Below, piece by piece: positions 6,828 through 16,160 of a stretch of DNA of 26,347 bases. Numbering within the stretch: the stretch's first letter is position 1; every line of letters begins with the position of its first letter. The notes below the pieces were generated by a model. It searched no databases. It was given only the letters and a program-made list of their open reading frames with translations, and was not told the DNA's origin. The position numbers were made by a program, and so were the translations under genes. The DNA lies in the NCBI GenBank assembly GCA_032718475.1, contig JAUCBJ010007238.1, positions 1-26,347 on the forward strand, given 5' to 3'. This DNA comes from Nemertoderma westbladi. Lineage: Eukaryota; Xenacoelomorpha; Nemertodermatida; Nemertodermatidae.

Positions 6828-9800
6828 CGTGTCAAAGGTTCCACAGGGTTAAAGGTTCCACATTGTCACAGGTGTCACAAGGTCAAAGGTTCCATAGCGT
6901 CAGAGGTGCCATAGGGTCAGAGGTGCCACAGAATCAAAGGTTCCACATTGCCAAAGGTTCCACAGGGTCAAAGGTTCCATAGGGTCAGACTTTCAACAGA
7001 AGCAAAGGTTCCACAGGGTCAAAGGTTCCACAGGGTCAAAGGTTCCACAGAATCAAAGGTTCAACATTGCCAAAGGTTCCACAGGGGCAAAGGTTCCACA
7101 GGGTCAAAGGTTTCACAGAATCAAAGGTTCCACATTGCCAAAGGTTCCACAGGGTCAAAGGTTCCATAGGGTCAGACTTTCAACAGAATCAAAGGTTCCA
7201 CAGCGTCAAAACTTCCATAGAATCAAAGGTTCAACATTGCCAAAGGTTCCACAGGGGAAAAGGTTCCATAGGGTCAGAGGTTCAACAGAATCAAAGGTTC
7301 CACATTGCCAAAGGTTCCACAGGGTCAAAGGTTCCACAGAATTAAAGGTTTCACATTGTCAAAGGTTCCGCAGGGGCAAAGGTTCCACAGGGTCAAAGGT
7401 TCCACAGAATCAAAGGTTCCACATTGCCAAAGGTTCCACAGGGGCCAAGGTTCCATAGGGTCAACGGTTCGATAGGGTCAGAGGTGCCACATAATTAAAG
7501 GTTTCACATTGTCAAAGGTTCCACAGGGTCAAAGGTTCCATAGGGTCAGACTTTCAACAGAATCAAAGGTTCCACAGGGTCAAAGGTTCCACATTGCCAA
7601 AGGTTCCACAGGGGCAAAGGTTCCACAGAATTAAAGGTTTCACATTGTCAAAGGTTCCACAGGGTCAAAGGTTCCATAGGGTCAGAGGTTCGATAGGGAC
7701 AGAGGTTCAACAGAATCAAAGGTTCCACATTGCCAAAGGTTCCATAGGGTCAAAGGTTCCATAGGGTCAAAGGTTCCATAGGGTCAGAGGTGCCACAGAA
7801 TCAAAGGTTCCACATTGTCAAAGGTTCCACAGGGTCAACGGTTCCATAGGGTCAGAGGTTCCATAGGGTCAGAGGTTCCACAGGGTCAAAGGTTCCACAG
7901 AATCAAAGGTTCAACATTGCCAAAGGTTCCACAGGGGCAAAGGTTCCACAGGGTCAAAGGTTCCACAGAATCAAAGGTTCCACATTGCCAAAGGTTCCAC
8001 AGGGTCAAAGGTTCCATAGGGTCAGACTTTCAACAGAATCAAAGGTTCCACAGGGTCAAAACTTCCATAGAATCAAAGGTTCAACATTGCCAAAGGTTCC
8101 ACAGGGGAAAAGGTTCCATAGGGTCAGAGGTTCAACAGAATCAAAGGTTCCACATTGCCAAAGGTTCCACAGGGTCAAAGGTTCCACAGAATTAAAGGTT
8201 TCACATTGTCAAAGGTTCCGCAGGGGCAAAGGTTCCACAGGGTCAAAGGTTCCACAGAATCAAAGGTTCCACATTGCCAAAGGTTCCACAGGGGCCAAGG
8301 TTCCATAGGGTCAACGGTTCGATAGGGTCAGAGGTGCCACATAATTAAAGGTTTCACATTGTCAAAGGTTCCACAGGGTCAAAGGTTCCATAGGGTCAGA
8401 CTTTCAACAGAATCAAAGGTTCCACAGGGTCAAAGGTTCCACATTGCCAAAGGTTCCACAGGGGCAAAGGTTCCACAGAATTAAAGGTTTCACATTGTCA
8501 AAGGTTCCACAGGGTCAAAGGTTCCATAGGGTCAGAGGTTCGATAGGGACAGAGGTTCAACAGAATCAAAGGTTCCACATTGCCAAAGGTTCCATAGGGT
8601 CAAAGGTTCCATAGGGTCAAAGGTTCCATAGGGTCAGAGGTGCCACAGAATCAAAGGTTCCACATTGTCAAAGGTTCCACAGGGTCAACGGTTCCATAGG
8701 GTCAGAGGTTCCATAGGGTCAGAGGTTCCATAGGGTCAGAGGTTCAACAGAATCAAAGGTCCCACATTGCCAAAGGTTCCACTGGGGCAAAGGTTCCATA
8801 GGGTCAGAGGGGCCACAGAATCAAAGGTTCCACATTGTCAAAGGTTCCACAGGGTCAAAGGTTCCACAGAATCAAAGGTTCCACATTGCCAAAGGTTCCA
8901 CAGTGGCAAAGGTTCCACAGGGTCAAAGGTTCCACAGAATCAAAGGTTCTACATTGCCAAAAGTTCCACAGGGGCAAAGGTTCCATAGGGTCAACGGTTC
9001 GATAGGGTCAGAGGTGCCACAGAATCAAAGGTTCCACATTGCCAAAGGTTCCATAGGGCCAGAGGTTTCATAGGGTCAGAGATTCAACAGAATCAAAGGT
9101 TCCACAGGGTCAAAACTTCCACAGAATCAAAGGTTCAACATTGCCAAATGTTCCACAGGGGAAAAGGTTCCATAGGGTCAGAGGTTCAACAGAATCAAAG
9201 GTTCCACATTGCCAAAGGTTCCACAGGGTCAAAGGTTCCACAGAATTAAAGGTTTCACATTGTCAAAGGTTCCGCAGGGGCAAAGGTTCCACAGGGTCAA
9301 AGGTTCCATAGGGTCAGACTTTCAACAGAATCAAAGGTTCCACAGGGTTAAAACTTCCACAGAATCAAAGGTTCAACATTGCCAAAGGTTCCACAGGGGC
9401 AAAGGTTCCATAGGGTCAGAGGTGCCACAGAATCAAAGGTTCCACATTGCCAAAGGTTCCACAGGGTCAACGGTTCCATAGGGTCAGAGGTTCCATAGGG
9501 TCAGAGGTTCCATAGGGTCAGAGGTTCAACAGAATCAAAGGTCCCACATTGTCAAAGGTTCCACAGGGGCAAAGGTTCCATAGGGTCAAAGGTTCCACAG
9601 AAAGAAAGGTTTCACATTGTCAAAGGTTCCACAGGGTCAAAGGTTCCATAGGGTCAACGGTTCGATAGGGTCAGAGGTGCCACAGAATCAAAGGTTCCAC
9701 ATTGCCAAATGTTCCATAGGATCAAAGGTTCCACAGAATTAAAGGTTTCACAAGGTCAAAGGTTCCATAGGGTCAGAGGTTCAACAGAATCAAAGGTTCC

Positions 9801-10545
9801 ACATTGTCAAAGGTTTCACAAGGTCAAACGTTCCATAGGGTCAGAGGTTCAACAGAATCAAAGGCTCCACATTGCCAAAGGTTCCATAGGGTCAAAGGTT
9901 CCACAGAATTATAGGTTTCACAAGGTCAAACGATCCATAGAGTCAGAGGTGCCACAGAATCAAAGGTTCCACATTGCCAAATGTTCCATAGGATCAAAGG
10001 TTCCACAGAATTAAATGTTTCACAAGGTCAAAGGTTCCATAGGGTCAGAGGTTCAACAGAATCAAAGGTTCCACATTGCCAAAGGTTCCATAGGATCAAA
10101 GGTTCCACAGAATTAAAGGTTTCACATTGTCAAAGGTTTCACAGGGTCAAAGGTTCCATAGGCTCAGAGGTTCAACAGAATCAAAGGTTCCACATTGCCA
10201 AAGGTTCCATAGGGTCAGAGGTGCCACATAATTAAAGGTTTCACATTGTCAAAGGTTCCACAGGGTCAAAGGTTCCATAGGGTCAGAGGTTCAACAGAAT
10301 CAAAGGTTCCACATTGCAAAAGGTTCCAAAGTGTCAAAGGTACCACAGGATCCAAGATTCCACAAGAGGATCAGAGGTCCCGCAGGGTCAAAGGTTCCAC
10401 ATTGCCAAAGGTTCCACCTGTTCAAAGGTTCCAAAGTGTCAAAGGTTCCACGGGATCCAAGGTTCCACAAGGTCAAAAGTGCCACAGGGTCAGAGGACCC
10501 GAAGGGTCAGAGGTTCCACAGGTTCAGAACATAGGGTCCAAACCT
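6828..10545 (+). repeat. 17-bp minisatellite, about 218 units
   Basis: The basic unit is CAAAGGTTCCACAGGGT. Main variants replace the GGGT core with GAAT or TTGC, or CACAGGG with CATAGGG, and often occur in a fixed order of three units (51 bp). The plus strand gives short overlapping ORFs in all three frames because 17 is not a multiple of 3. These peptides (KVPQGQRFHRV-type) start from non-ATG codons or chance sites and are broken by TAG in the CATAGGG variant and TAA in the AATTAAAGG variant. It is therefore treated as non-coding satellite DNA. A similar sequence TATTTTAAYAATTTTAAG flanks both ends (6809 and 10555). Confidence 0.93.
7023..8730 (+). repeat. 850-bp higher-order duplication within the minisatellite
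   Basis: The interval 7023-7880 recurs at 7873-8730, an offset of 850 bp or exactly 50 units of 17 bp. Rare variants such as CAGACTTTCAACAG, CAAAACTTCCATAG and GGTTCCGCAGGGGC appear at the same relative places. Only a few single-base differences were seen by eye (for example near 7112/7962 and 7204/8054). It indicates a very recent segmental duplication, or an assembly artefact. Confidence 0.88.
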
Positions 10546-10617
10546 CCACACATTATTTTAACAATTTTAAGATGTGTCAATGTTTCCATAAAATGGGTCA
10601 AAAGTTCCACCCACAGT

Positions 10618-11098
10618 GTCAAAGGTTCCATACGGAACTTCGTCCCATTCGTACCTTCGTCCCATATGGAACTTCGTCCCATTCGCACCTTCGTCCCCTA
10701 CGGACCCCCAACCAAACGGACCTTCGTACCATTCGTACCTTCGTCCATACGGAACTTCGTCCCATTCGTACCTTCGTCCCATACGGACCCCAACCAAACG
10801 GACCTTCGTACCATAAATAACTTCATCCCATATGGACCTTCGTCCCATACAGACCTTCGTCCCATACGGACCTTCGTCCCTCACGGACCTTCGTCCCCTA
10901 CGGACCTTCGTCCCATACGGAACTTCGTCCCATACGGACCTTCGTCCCATACGGAAATTCGTCCCATACGGACCTTCGTCCCCTACGGAACTTCGTCCCA
11001 TACGGAACTTCGTCCCATACGGAACTTCGTCCCATACGGAACTTCGTCCCATACGGACCTTCGTCCCATACGGAAATTCGTCCCATACGGACCCTTGA
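10618..11098 (+). repeat. Second 17-bp minisatellite, inverted relative of the first
   Basis: The unit is ACGGACCTTCGTCCCAT, with GGAACTT and GGAAATT variants and some longer spacer units near 10690-10815. Both strands read open over most of it. The reverse complement of the unit aligns with the first array's unit (AAGG-TTCC-TA-GGG-C positions shared), and the junction near 10628 contains GGTTCCATACGGAAC, an inverted repeat linking the two. It is read as non-coding satellite DNA. Confidence 0.85.
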
Positions 11099-11661
11099 AC
11101 CCTCTTCGCCTTGGAACCTGGTAGTTTAGATGTTCAAAATGACTCAACTATCATTGTGTAGCTCTACATTCAAGGTATTAAATAGAGGAAAATATAAAAC
11201 CGAAAAGATTCATTAATTGTTATAGGGACACTAATACCCAAAAATGTGGCCGAACCAAGTGGGAGAACGTCCCTACTAGAAGGTGCGCCAAACATTGATA
11301 ACTCGAAACCCTTCCTAAACGATTCAGAACACTTGAAACCGCGTAGTGGAGAAAAATTAACATTTTCCTAATTAATGAATTTTGGCTACAAAACATGGTT
11401 TCTGACCCACTGTGCCTTGATTTCTTTCCACGAGTTTGATTTAGTCGACTCACCAAGTCGCAATGATTAATATCTCACCAAATCCAAGTTTCAAAAACAA
11501 AAATTGTTTTTCCACAAATTATATCCAAATATTAGTTACTAAGTTCCACATTAAAATATTTGGCATTTACTACCTTGTAAAATTGAATCATTAGTGTTGA
11601 TTGTAGCGCATCGCATTTAAGTAGGTTCACACATTGAATGTACGTGTGCCGAATGAAGCTA
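11099..11661. other. Spacer, nothing recognised
   Basis: AT-rich single-copy-looking DNA. The open frames here (for example minus strand 11220-11456) show no conserved motif, coding bias or gene signals. Confidence 0.5.
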
Positions 11662-11743
11662 GGACAATTCCGGCCCGGACAATTCCGACCCGGACAATTC
11701 CGACCCGGACAATTGCGACCCATTCAGAGAATGGGTCGGAATT
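11662..11743 (+). repeat. 15-bp tandem repeat (x4) ending in a hairpin
   Basis: Four units of GGACAATTCCGACCC (one with GG for GA, one with GCG) run from 11662 to 11721. The last unit pairs with an inverted copy: AATTGCGACCCATTC at 11711-11725 against GAATGGGTCGGAATT at 11729-11743, with one mismatch and a 3-base loop. Isolated units recur near 12112 and 12163 (CCGGACAATTCCAACCC, TCCGGACAT). Confidence 0.8.
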
Positions 11744-11790
11744 ATTATTATAAATATAAATAATTAATAGAAATTTCCGGTAATTATTAA

Positions 11791-11887
11791 CAAAAATGTG
11801 TTCTAGAAGTCCAAACATTTTTCTTAATTGATCGCTAATATATTTTAGAACAGTTTTAAAAAAGTAGCAAAAACTAGCTGGTATTAA
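11791..11887 (+). repeat. Diverged copy of the 104-bp unit
   Basis: It shares AAAAATGTGTTCTAGAA, the TTAATTG-type middle and AGCAAAAACTAGCTGGTATTA with the units at 4917-5125, showing that this repeat family is dispersed. Confidence 0.55.
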
Positions 11888-12317
11888 ATATTTGGCGGGG
11901 GGTGCGCCCAAAACACATTAGTACCGAATACACCCAATTCGAAAAATAATATGCAACTATAAATTACATAACAAACGTGACTAGAACGAAGAATATCCAT
12001 GGACACAGCAATATTATGTTGAATATTAAAATAATCTAATGTTAAATAAAATTATTATTTAATATTATTATTATTTTTAAATTATTTGTGTCGGATTTGT
12101 CCTATGCTGGATCCGGACAATTCCAACCCATGAAAATTTTATTTGATCTCTGATCCGGACATCAAATGGAAACGATTACAAAAAAACATTGTTTAGATTG
12201 TATAATAGGGCCTACTATTGAAATATTATGTTTCCAAATTTATAGAAAGTTAAGGAATAATGATGTGGTTTACATTTCATGTTTTTTTATGCGGATTGGC
12301 GTGTGTTTAACTAAATG

Positions 12318-12400
12318 AAATGCATCTTAGTCTAGTGCTGATATTCTGGGATTCCAATACAAGGTTACGGGTTCGTACCGTGCGCGGAGCAACAATCAAC
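12318..12400 (+). repeat. tRNA-like (probable SINE head or tRNA pseudogene)
   Basis: TTAGTCTAGTGC resembles an RNA polymerase III A box, and GGGTTCGTACC, about 40 bp later, a B box. The T-arm TACGG-GTTCGTA-CCGTG pairs over five positions and a four-pair D stem is possible. The anticodon stem has a mismatch and the acceptor stem does not close well, so a functional tRNA is unlikely. Confidence 0.4.
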
Positions 12401-12847
12401 AACTACATAAGCAACCCCAAATATGAGAACCAAGATAACTTGGAAAACGGTAGAGGAAGGATTTTTCATTGTAAAGATGACCCACCCATGCCATGGTAAA
12501 GTCAACGTGAAAGTAAACAGGCGGCAGTACCATTATCCTGTCGGATAGGCCTCAAAAAGTTTTACATTCCTGTGGTAAACTTCTGTACAGATAAATCATA
12601 CGATCCCGGGAAATAAATTAGAAAAGGGTCAATATGCTGCTACCAACGATTCAAAAAGTGAGGTTTTAGTCACCACATAAATATTTATATATTTGTAAAA
12701 AACACAGCTAAACCTTTTAGAGTTTAATAATTATTAACAAAATTGTCTCCAAAAGTTACGTTCATTTGTGAAAGATAAAGTTAACAAACATCCTGAAAAA
12801 CCTCCTAGGTAAGGCTATGTCGGAATACTCTCTCTCTGTTCCTGTTC
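12401..12847. other. Spacer, 3' flank of the 596-aa ORF
   Basis: No coding stretch recognised. On the minus strand an ATTAAA variant poly(A) signal lies at 12728-12723, about 120 bp after the stop of the 596-aa ORF. Confidence 0.45.
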
Positions 12848-14638
12848 TTAAAATTGTATCGGTCTCACATTCTGATCCTTCTTAACTACATTATTTGGTG
12901 GTAAATTATTAGAATCCCACGCTGCTTGACCACGAGCACCAAACATTTTAGAGCCTTTCGATGTGCTATTTCCTATTTGGCCTTTCCTCTCTGCAGCGTT
13001 TCTACTCTTCTGAACAAATCCGGCATTTGATGGTAAATTTCCAGCATCCCAGGCTACATTTTGATGATCTTCCTTTCCTGGTACGATGAGATTGGCAACA
13101 TCGATAATTTTGGCAATTCTTTCCGGTTTTGCGAAATTCTTCCTGAGATTTTTGAATAACGTGGGGTTCTTTGCAACGACTCCAGCAACATTTGATGCTA
13201 AATTGACAACATCACCCAATATATTACTTCCATTTCCATTGGGTGGATGGCTGTTGCCGCTATTCTGTCCCTGTCCATCTAGGTCACCTACTCCGATAAT
13301 TTGTCTCTGCTCGCTGGTTTGCCGTGACCCGTTCCAGCTTCCTGCCACCTGTCGCTGACGGTATGTACTCGGTTGGCCACCTGAGTTCGCGCGACACGAA
13401 TTTTGACCATTGTCTACGGTTTCATGAACCGCGGAGGTACCTGGCATTATTTCTCGAACTATTTCGGTTGAAAGTTTCCTGTTATCGGCAATAAACCTGG
13501 AAGCAAATCGCAAACCTTCCGCCACACCTCGTATCTGTTGATTAGGCCTCTCACTCCCATACTCAACATCTATACATTGGTCTTCCGTTCCTGTGACGAC
13601 ATTGGCAACCTCATGGACCGTCTGGATCCCTTGTATCAATTTGGAAACCTTTTGCTTTTGACCGGATGCTTCTCCAATCAATTCTACAATCTCCTTGTTA
13701 TCAGAAACCAGTTTGACACCCCCTACAAAAAGACTTTTTGCATCCGATGCTGTTTTCAGAAATTTCTCCTTATCCACATTGTTGGCAGCCCCTTTAACAG
13801 CGTTGAAAAAGTTACCCGCACTCTTAGCATTCACTTTCCGCGTAACCCCTTGAGCAGCGGCAAAAAATGTACCCCCAGCCTTACTAAGGTTCGACACATT
13901 TACCTTCTGCGTAACACCTTCAAACGCGGCAAAAACGTTTCTACCTTTAATTGGGTTATCTAAAACATTATTTAACGTTGACAGTTGAATGTTGTTACTC
14001 TTCACGGGCAAATTAGGGAACTTACCAGGGAGAGTGGCGAATTTATTAAATGGGTTGAATTGCACAGCCTTTCCTACTGCGCTCGTAAGAAAATTAGTAG
14101 GTTTGTTCGAGGATATTATTTGCTGGGCGTCTAACACAGGTAATTTAAAATCGCCATTTTGACCTACGGCAGCAGATTCACATGGATGTTCATTACTTAT
14201 CGAAGGGAATATACTGAGGGGGGTGGATGGAATATTTGTTGTCGTTCTTTCATCATCTAAGGTACTTCCAATTTCATCAGTAAAATTGTTTTGGGTTGGA
14301 GGCGAGTTACTAGTGGATATCGTCGCTTCTCTCTTATTCTCTAAATATGCCGTTGGGGGTGTCCATTTATGAACCCTTACCGCCTCAGGGTAAAGAAATC
14401 CCTCTAAAACCTTACCAGGAAGTGACAGCGTTTTAGCAAAAATGGAAGAAAATAAGTTGCCTTTAGGGGCGGTGGGAATAGTTTCTCTAACGCATTCCGA
14501 GTTTCCTAACGATTCATCATTCCTAAAGGTATTATTCTGCTCACCATTGTCTTCTGCAGAAGTAAATTCGTCTGGATCTCTTTGGATCAATGTATTATTG
14601 GCCATAGTGGATGAGTATGAGGGATAAATTTTTGTCAT
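12848..14638 (-). CDS. Unrecognised 596-aa single-exon protein with internal repeats
   Basis: I recognise no family. A 596-codon frame in AT-rich DNA with no introns and balanced codon use is very unlikely by chance. The first ATG (14638) has a poor context (T at -3); the second, at 14605 (MANNTLIQRD), has A at -3 and G at +4 and is the likelier start, giving 585 residues. The product is rich in Asn, Ser, Gly and Ala. Residues 235-289 contain three FxAxxGVTxKVN-like repeats. LPGK occurs near 73 and 203. WDxxNLPxN occurs twice near the C-terminus (about 530 and 574). A PTAP tetrapeptide is at 55-58. There is no signal peptide or membrane segment. It looks partly disordered with short amphipathic helices. 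It could be a lineage-specific structural protein or a gene from a mobile or old viral insertion; the sequence does not decide. Confidence 0.6.
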   Translation of the reverse strand: MTKIYPSYSSTMANNTLIQRDPDEFTSAEDNGEQNNTFRNDESLGNSECVRETIPTAPKGNLFSSIFAKTLSLPGKVLEGFLYPEAVRVHKWTPPTAYLENKREATISTSNSPPTQNNFTDEIGSTLDDERTTTNIPSTPLSIFPSISNEHPCESAAVGQNGDFKLPVLDAQQIISSNKPTNFLTSAVGKAVQFNPFNKFATLPGKFPNLPVKSNNIQLSTLNNVLDNPIKGRNVFAAFEGVTQKVNVSNLSKAGGTFFAAAQGVTRKVNAKSAGNFFNAVKGAANNVDKEKFLKTASDAKSLFVGGVKLVSDNKEIVELIGEASGQKQKVSKLIQGIQTVHEVANVVTGTEDQCIDVEYGSERPNQQIRGVAEGLRFASRFIADNRKLSTEIVREIMPGTSAVHETVDNGQNSCRANSGGQPSTYRQRQVAGSWNGSRQTSEQRQIIGVGDLDGQGQNSGNSHPPNGNGSNILGDVVNLASNVAGVVAKNPTLFKNLRKNFAKPERIAKIIDVANLIVPGKEDHQNVAWDAGNLPSNAGFVQKSRNAAERKGQIGNSTSKGSKMFGARGQAAWDSNNLPPNNVVKKDQNVRPIQF

Positions 14639-14984
14639 GAAATTTTATTTCGAATGCATGTTTTTTACAATTTTTACTATTGTATGTTTTCTTGTCAACT
14701 GTTACATTGTACGAAACAAAAATAAACATAAAATAATGAAAGAAGGTACATAGTTAATAAATTATGTTACGTTTATTAGATATTCCAGAAATGGCGTTGT
14801 TAGGACAAATCATTATTTTAATCAAGCTCAATACAGCTCTCGTTTGGACACTCCGGAGAAAAACTAACATTATATAATTATATTACGGCATTTAAGTAAT
14901 ATCGGCTTGTCACGTACACGTTAGTAACGATATATGAGTTGTTATGACATATTTCGCCAATGTATTTATTCATACCAATATTTC
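14639..14984. other. Upstream flank of the 596-aa ORF
   Basis: AT-rich sequence without a recognised gene or repeat. It should contain the promoter of the 596-aa ORF, but no convincing TATA box or initiator could be singled out. Confidence 0.4.
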
Positions 14985-15098
14985 ATAGTTGAAAACTCAA
15001 AGTTATATTCTTATAGTTGAAAACTGAAAGTTATATTCTTATAGTTGAAAACTGAAAGTTATATTCTTATAGTTGAAAAATCAAAGTTAAATTCTAAT
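14985..15098 (+). repeat. 28-bp tandem repeat, four copies
   Basis: The unit ATAGTTGAAAACTGAAAG plus TTATATTCTT is repeated four times; the middle two copies are identical and the outer ones carry one to three changes. Confidence 0.9.
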
Positions 15099-15327
15099 AC
15101 CAATTATATTTAATAATTATTTATTACTTGGGAAAAAAGTAGAACTTATTTTCACAATCTTTATCTACCGAGCTCCATCGAGGTTAATAAAGGGTCGAGA
15201 GAATATTGAAAAAAAAATGATGTACGTTTTTTCCCCCCCGAAATACGTAATTTTATTCTTAAATGATTTTTGCTACAAAGTATATATTATTAAATTTAAT
15301 ATTTAAATTAATTGTAAATATAATCAA

Positions 15328-15507
15328 AATGCAAATTGTAATAACTTCAAACGCTACAGAAATAAATTCCTAAATATTGCCTTTATTCTTAAATTGGTAC
15401 TTTTAGAAATAAAGGGCTCAATTTTCTCTTGGCTCAATTTGCGACCGATACCACGCGCTCAGCTGCAAGTAGTGCCCATTTCTTACCTTTCTCGCCTCAA
15501 TTTAACT
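15328..15507 (+). repeat. 180-bp dispersed direct repeat, copy 1
   Basis: It shares AATGCAAATTGTAATAACTT, then TTTATTCTTAAA, GGCTCAATTTGCGACCGATA and TCTCGCCTCAA with copy 2 at 17383-17564. Both copies are in the same orientation, with roughly 90% identity by eye. Neither has the TG...CA ends of an LTR. Confidence 0.85.
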
Positions 15508-15522
15508 CTACACTGAATTTTT

Positions 15523-15841
15523 GAGGCATAGTCTATGCCTCAGTGCTTCAGTGAGTCATAGTCTATGCCTCAGTGCCTCAGTGAGGCATAGACTGTGCCT
15601 CAATGCCTCAGTGAGGCATAGACTATGCCTCAGTGAGTCATAGACTATGCCTCAATGCCTCAGTGAGGCATAGCCTATGCCTCAGTCAGTAATAGTATAT
15701 GCCTCAGTGAGGCATAGCCTATGCCTCAGTCAGTCATAGTATATGCCTCAGAGAGGCATAGTCTGTGCCTCAGTGAGTCATAGTCTATGCCTCAGTGAGG
15801 CATAGTCTGTGCCTCACTGCCTCAGTGAGGCATAGTCTGTG
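15523..15841 (+). repeat. Palindromic GAGGCATAG array
   Basis: About 320 bp built from GAGGCATAGTCTATGCCTC and variants (AGTCATAG, AGGCATAGCC), alternating with CAGTGCCTCAGT spacers. Each unit is its own reverse complement, so the array can form a series of adjacent hairpins or one large fold. Confidence 0.92.
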
Positions 15842-15899
15842 TCAGATCTTAAATGAGAGTCTTACAAATTCGAACGGCAACGAACAAATTCGAAGGTTA

Positions 15900-16060
15900 C
15901 TGTTCCACCTTGGTGTAGTGGTTGCGTTGAATTCACATCTCCCGTATGTAATGGGTTCGATCCCCGCATGAACCAGGGCAGTTTTCGTTCGGTCAGCAAT
16001 AGGCATAACTTTGCAAAATGCAGTATTATTGCCTAGTAACCAATTCATGGCTACTATATG
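15900..16060 (+). mobile_element. tRNA-derived SINE-like unit
   Basis: TGGTGTAGTGG at 15911-15921 is a good RNA polymerase III A box, and GGTTCGATCCC at 15954-15964 a good B box, 43 bp apart. The acceptor and T stems do not pair well enough for a working tRNA. About 100 bp of unrelated body follows (to about 16060), then a fragment of the TIR element family at 16078. Confidence 0.6.
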
Positions 16061-16077
16061 GTTTTCACTTTGAGACA

Positions 16078-16160
16078 TTTCGCCCTCTAGCGGCAGACTG
16101 GGGAACTTCAGACTACTCTGTGACTCTGCAAAAGATATAGCCCATATTGTAATAGATACC
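16078..16160 (+). repeat. Fragment of the 25-26 kb TIR element family
   Basis: CCCTCTAGCGGCAGACTGG followed by GGAACTTCAGA matches the interior of the elements at 25048-25528 and 25858-26347 (CCCTCTAGCGGCAGACTGGA and GAACTGCAGA). Confidence 0.65.

Noticed and set aside
6948-10235. Many 70-126-codon plus-strand frames of Arg/His/Lys-rich repeats as protein genes
   Set aside because: They overlap in all three frames, start mostly from TTG-type codons within the repeat and end at common unit variants. This is what a 17-bp satellite without stops would produce.
6828-10545. CRISPR-like repeat array
   Set aside because: Units are contiguous with no spacers, and the context is a eukaryotic genome.
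10246-11124. 292-codon frame spanning both 17-bp arrays
   Set aside because: It is open only because neither consensus unit contains a plus-strand stop. There is no composition change or motif at the border, and the opposite strand is equally open over the second array.
12318-12400. Functional tRNA gene
   Set aside because: The anticodon stem is mismatched and the acceptor stem does not close, although A- and B-box-like blocks are present.
15842-16078. 78-codon minus-strand frame
   Set aside because: It runs antisense through the tRNA-derived SINE-like unit and has no coding support.
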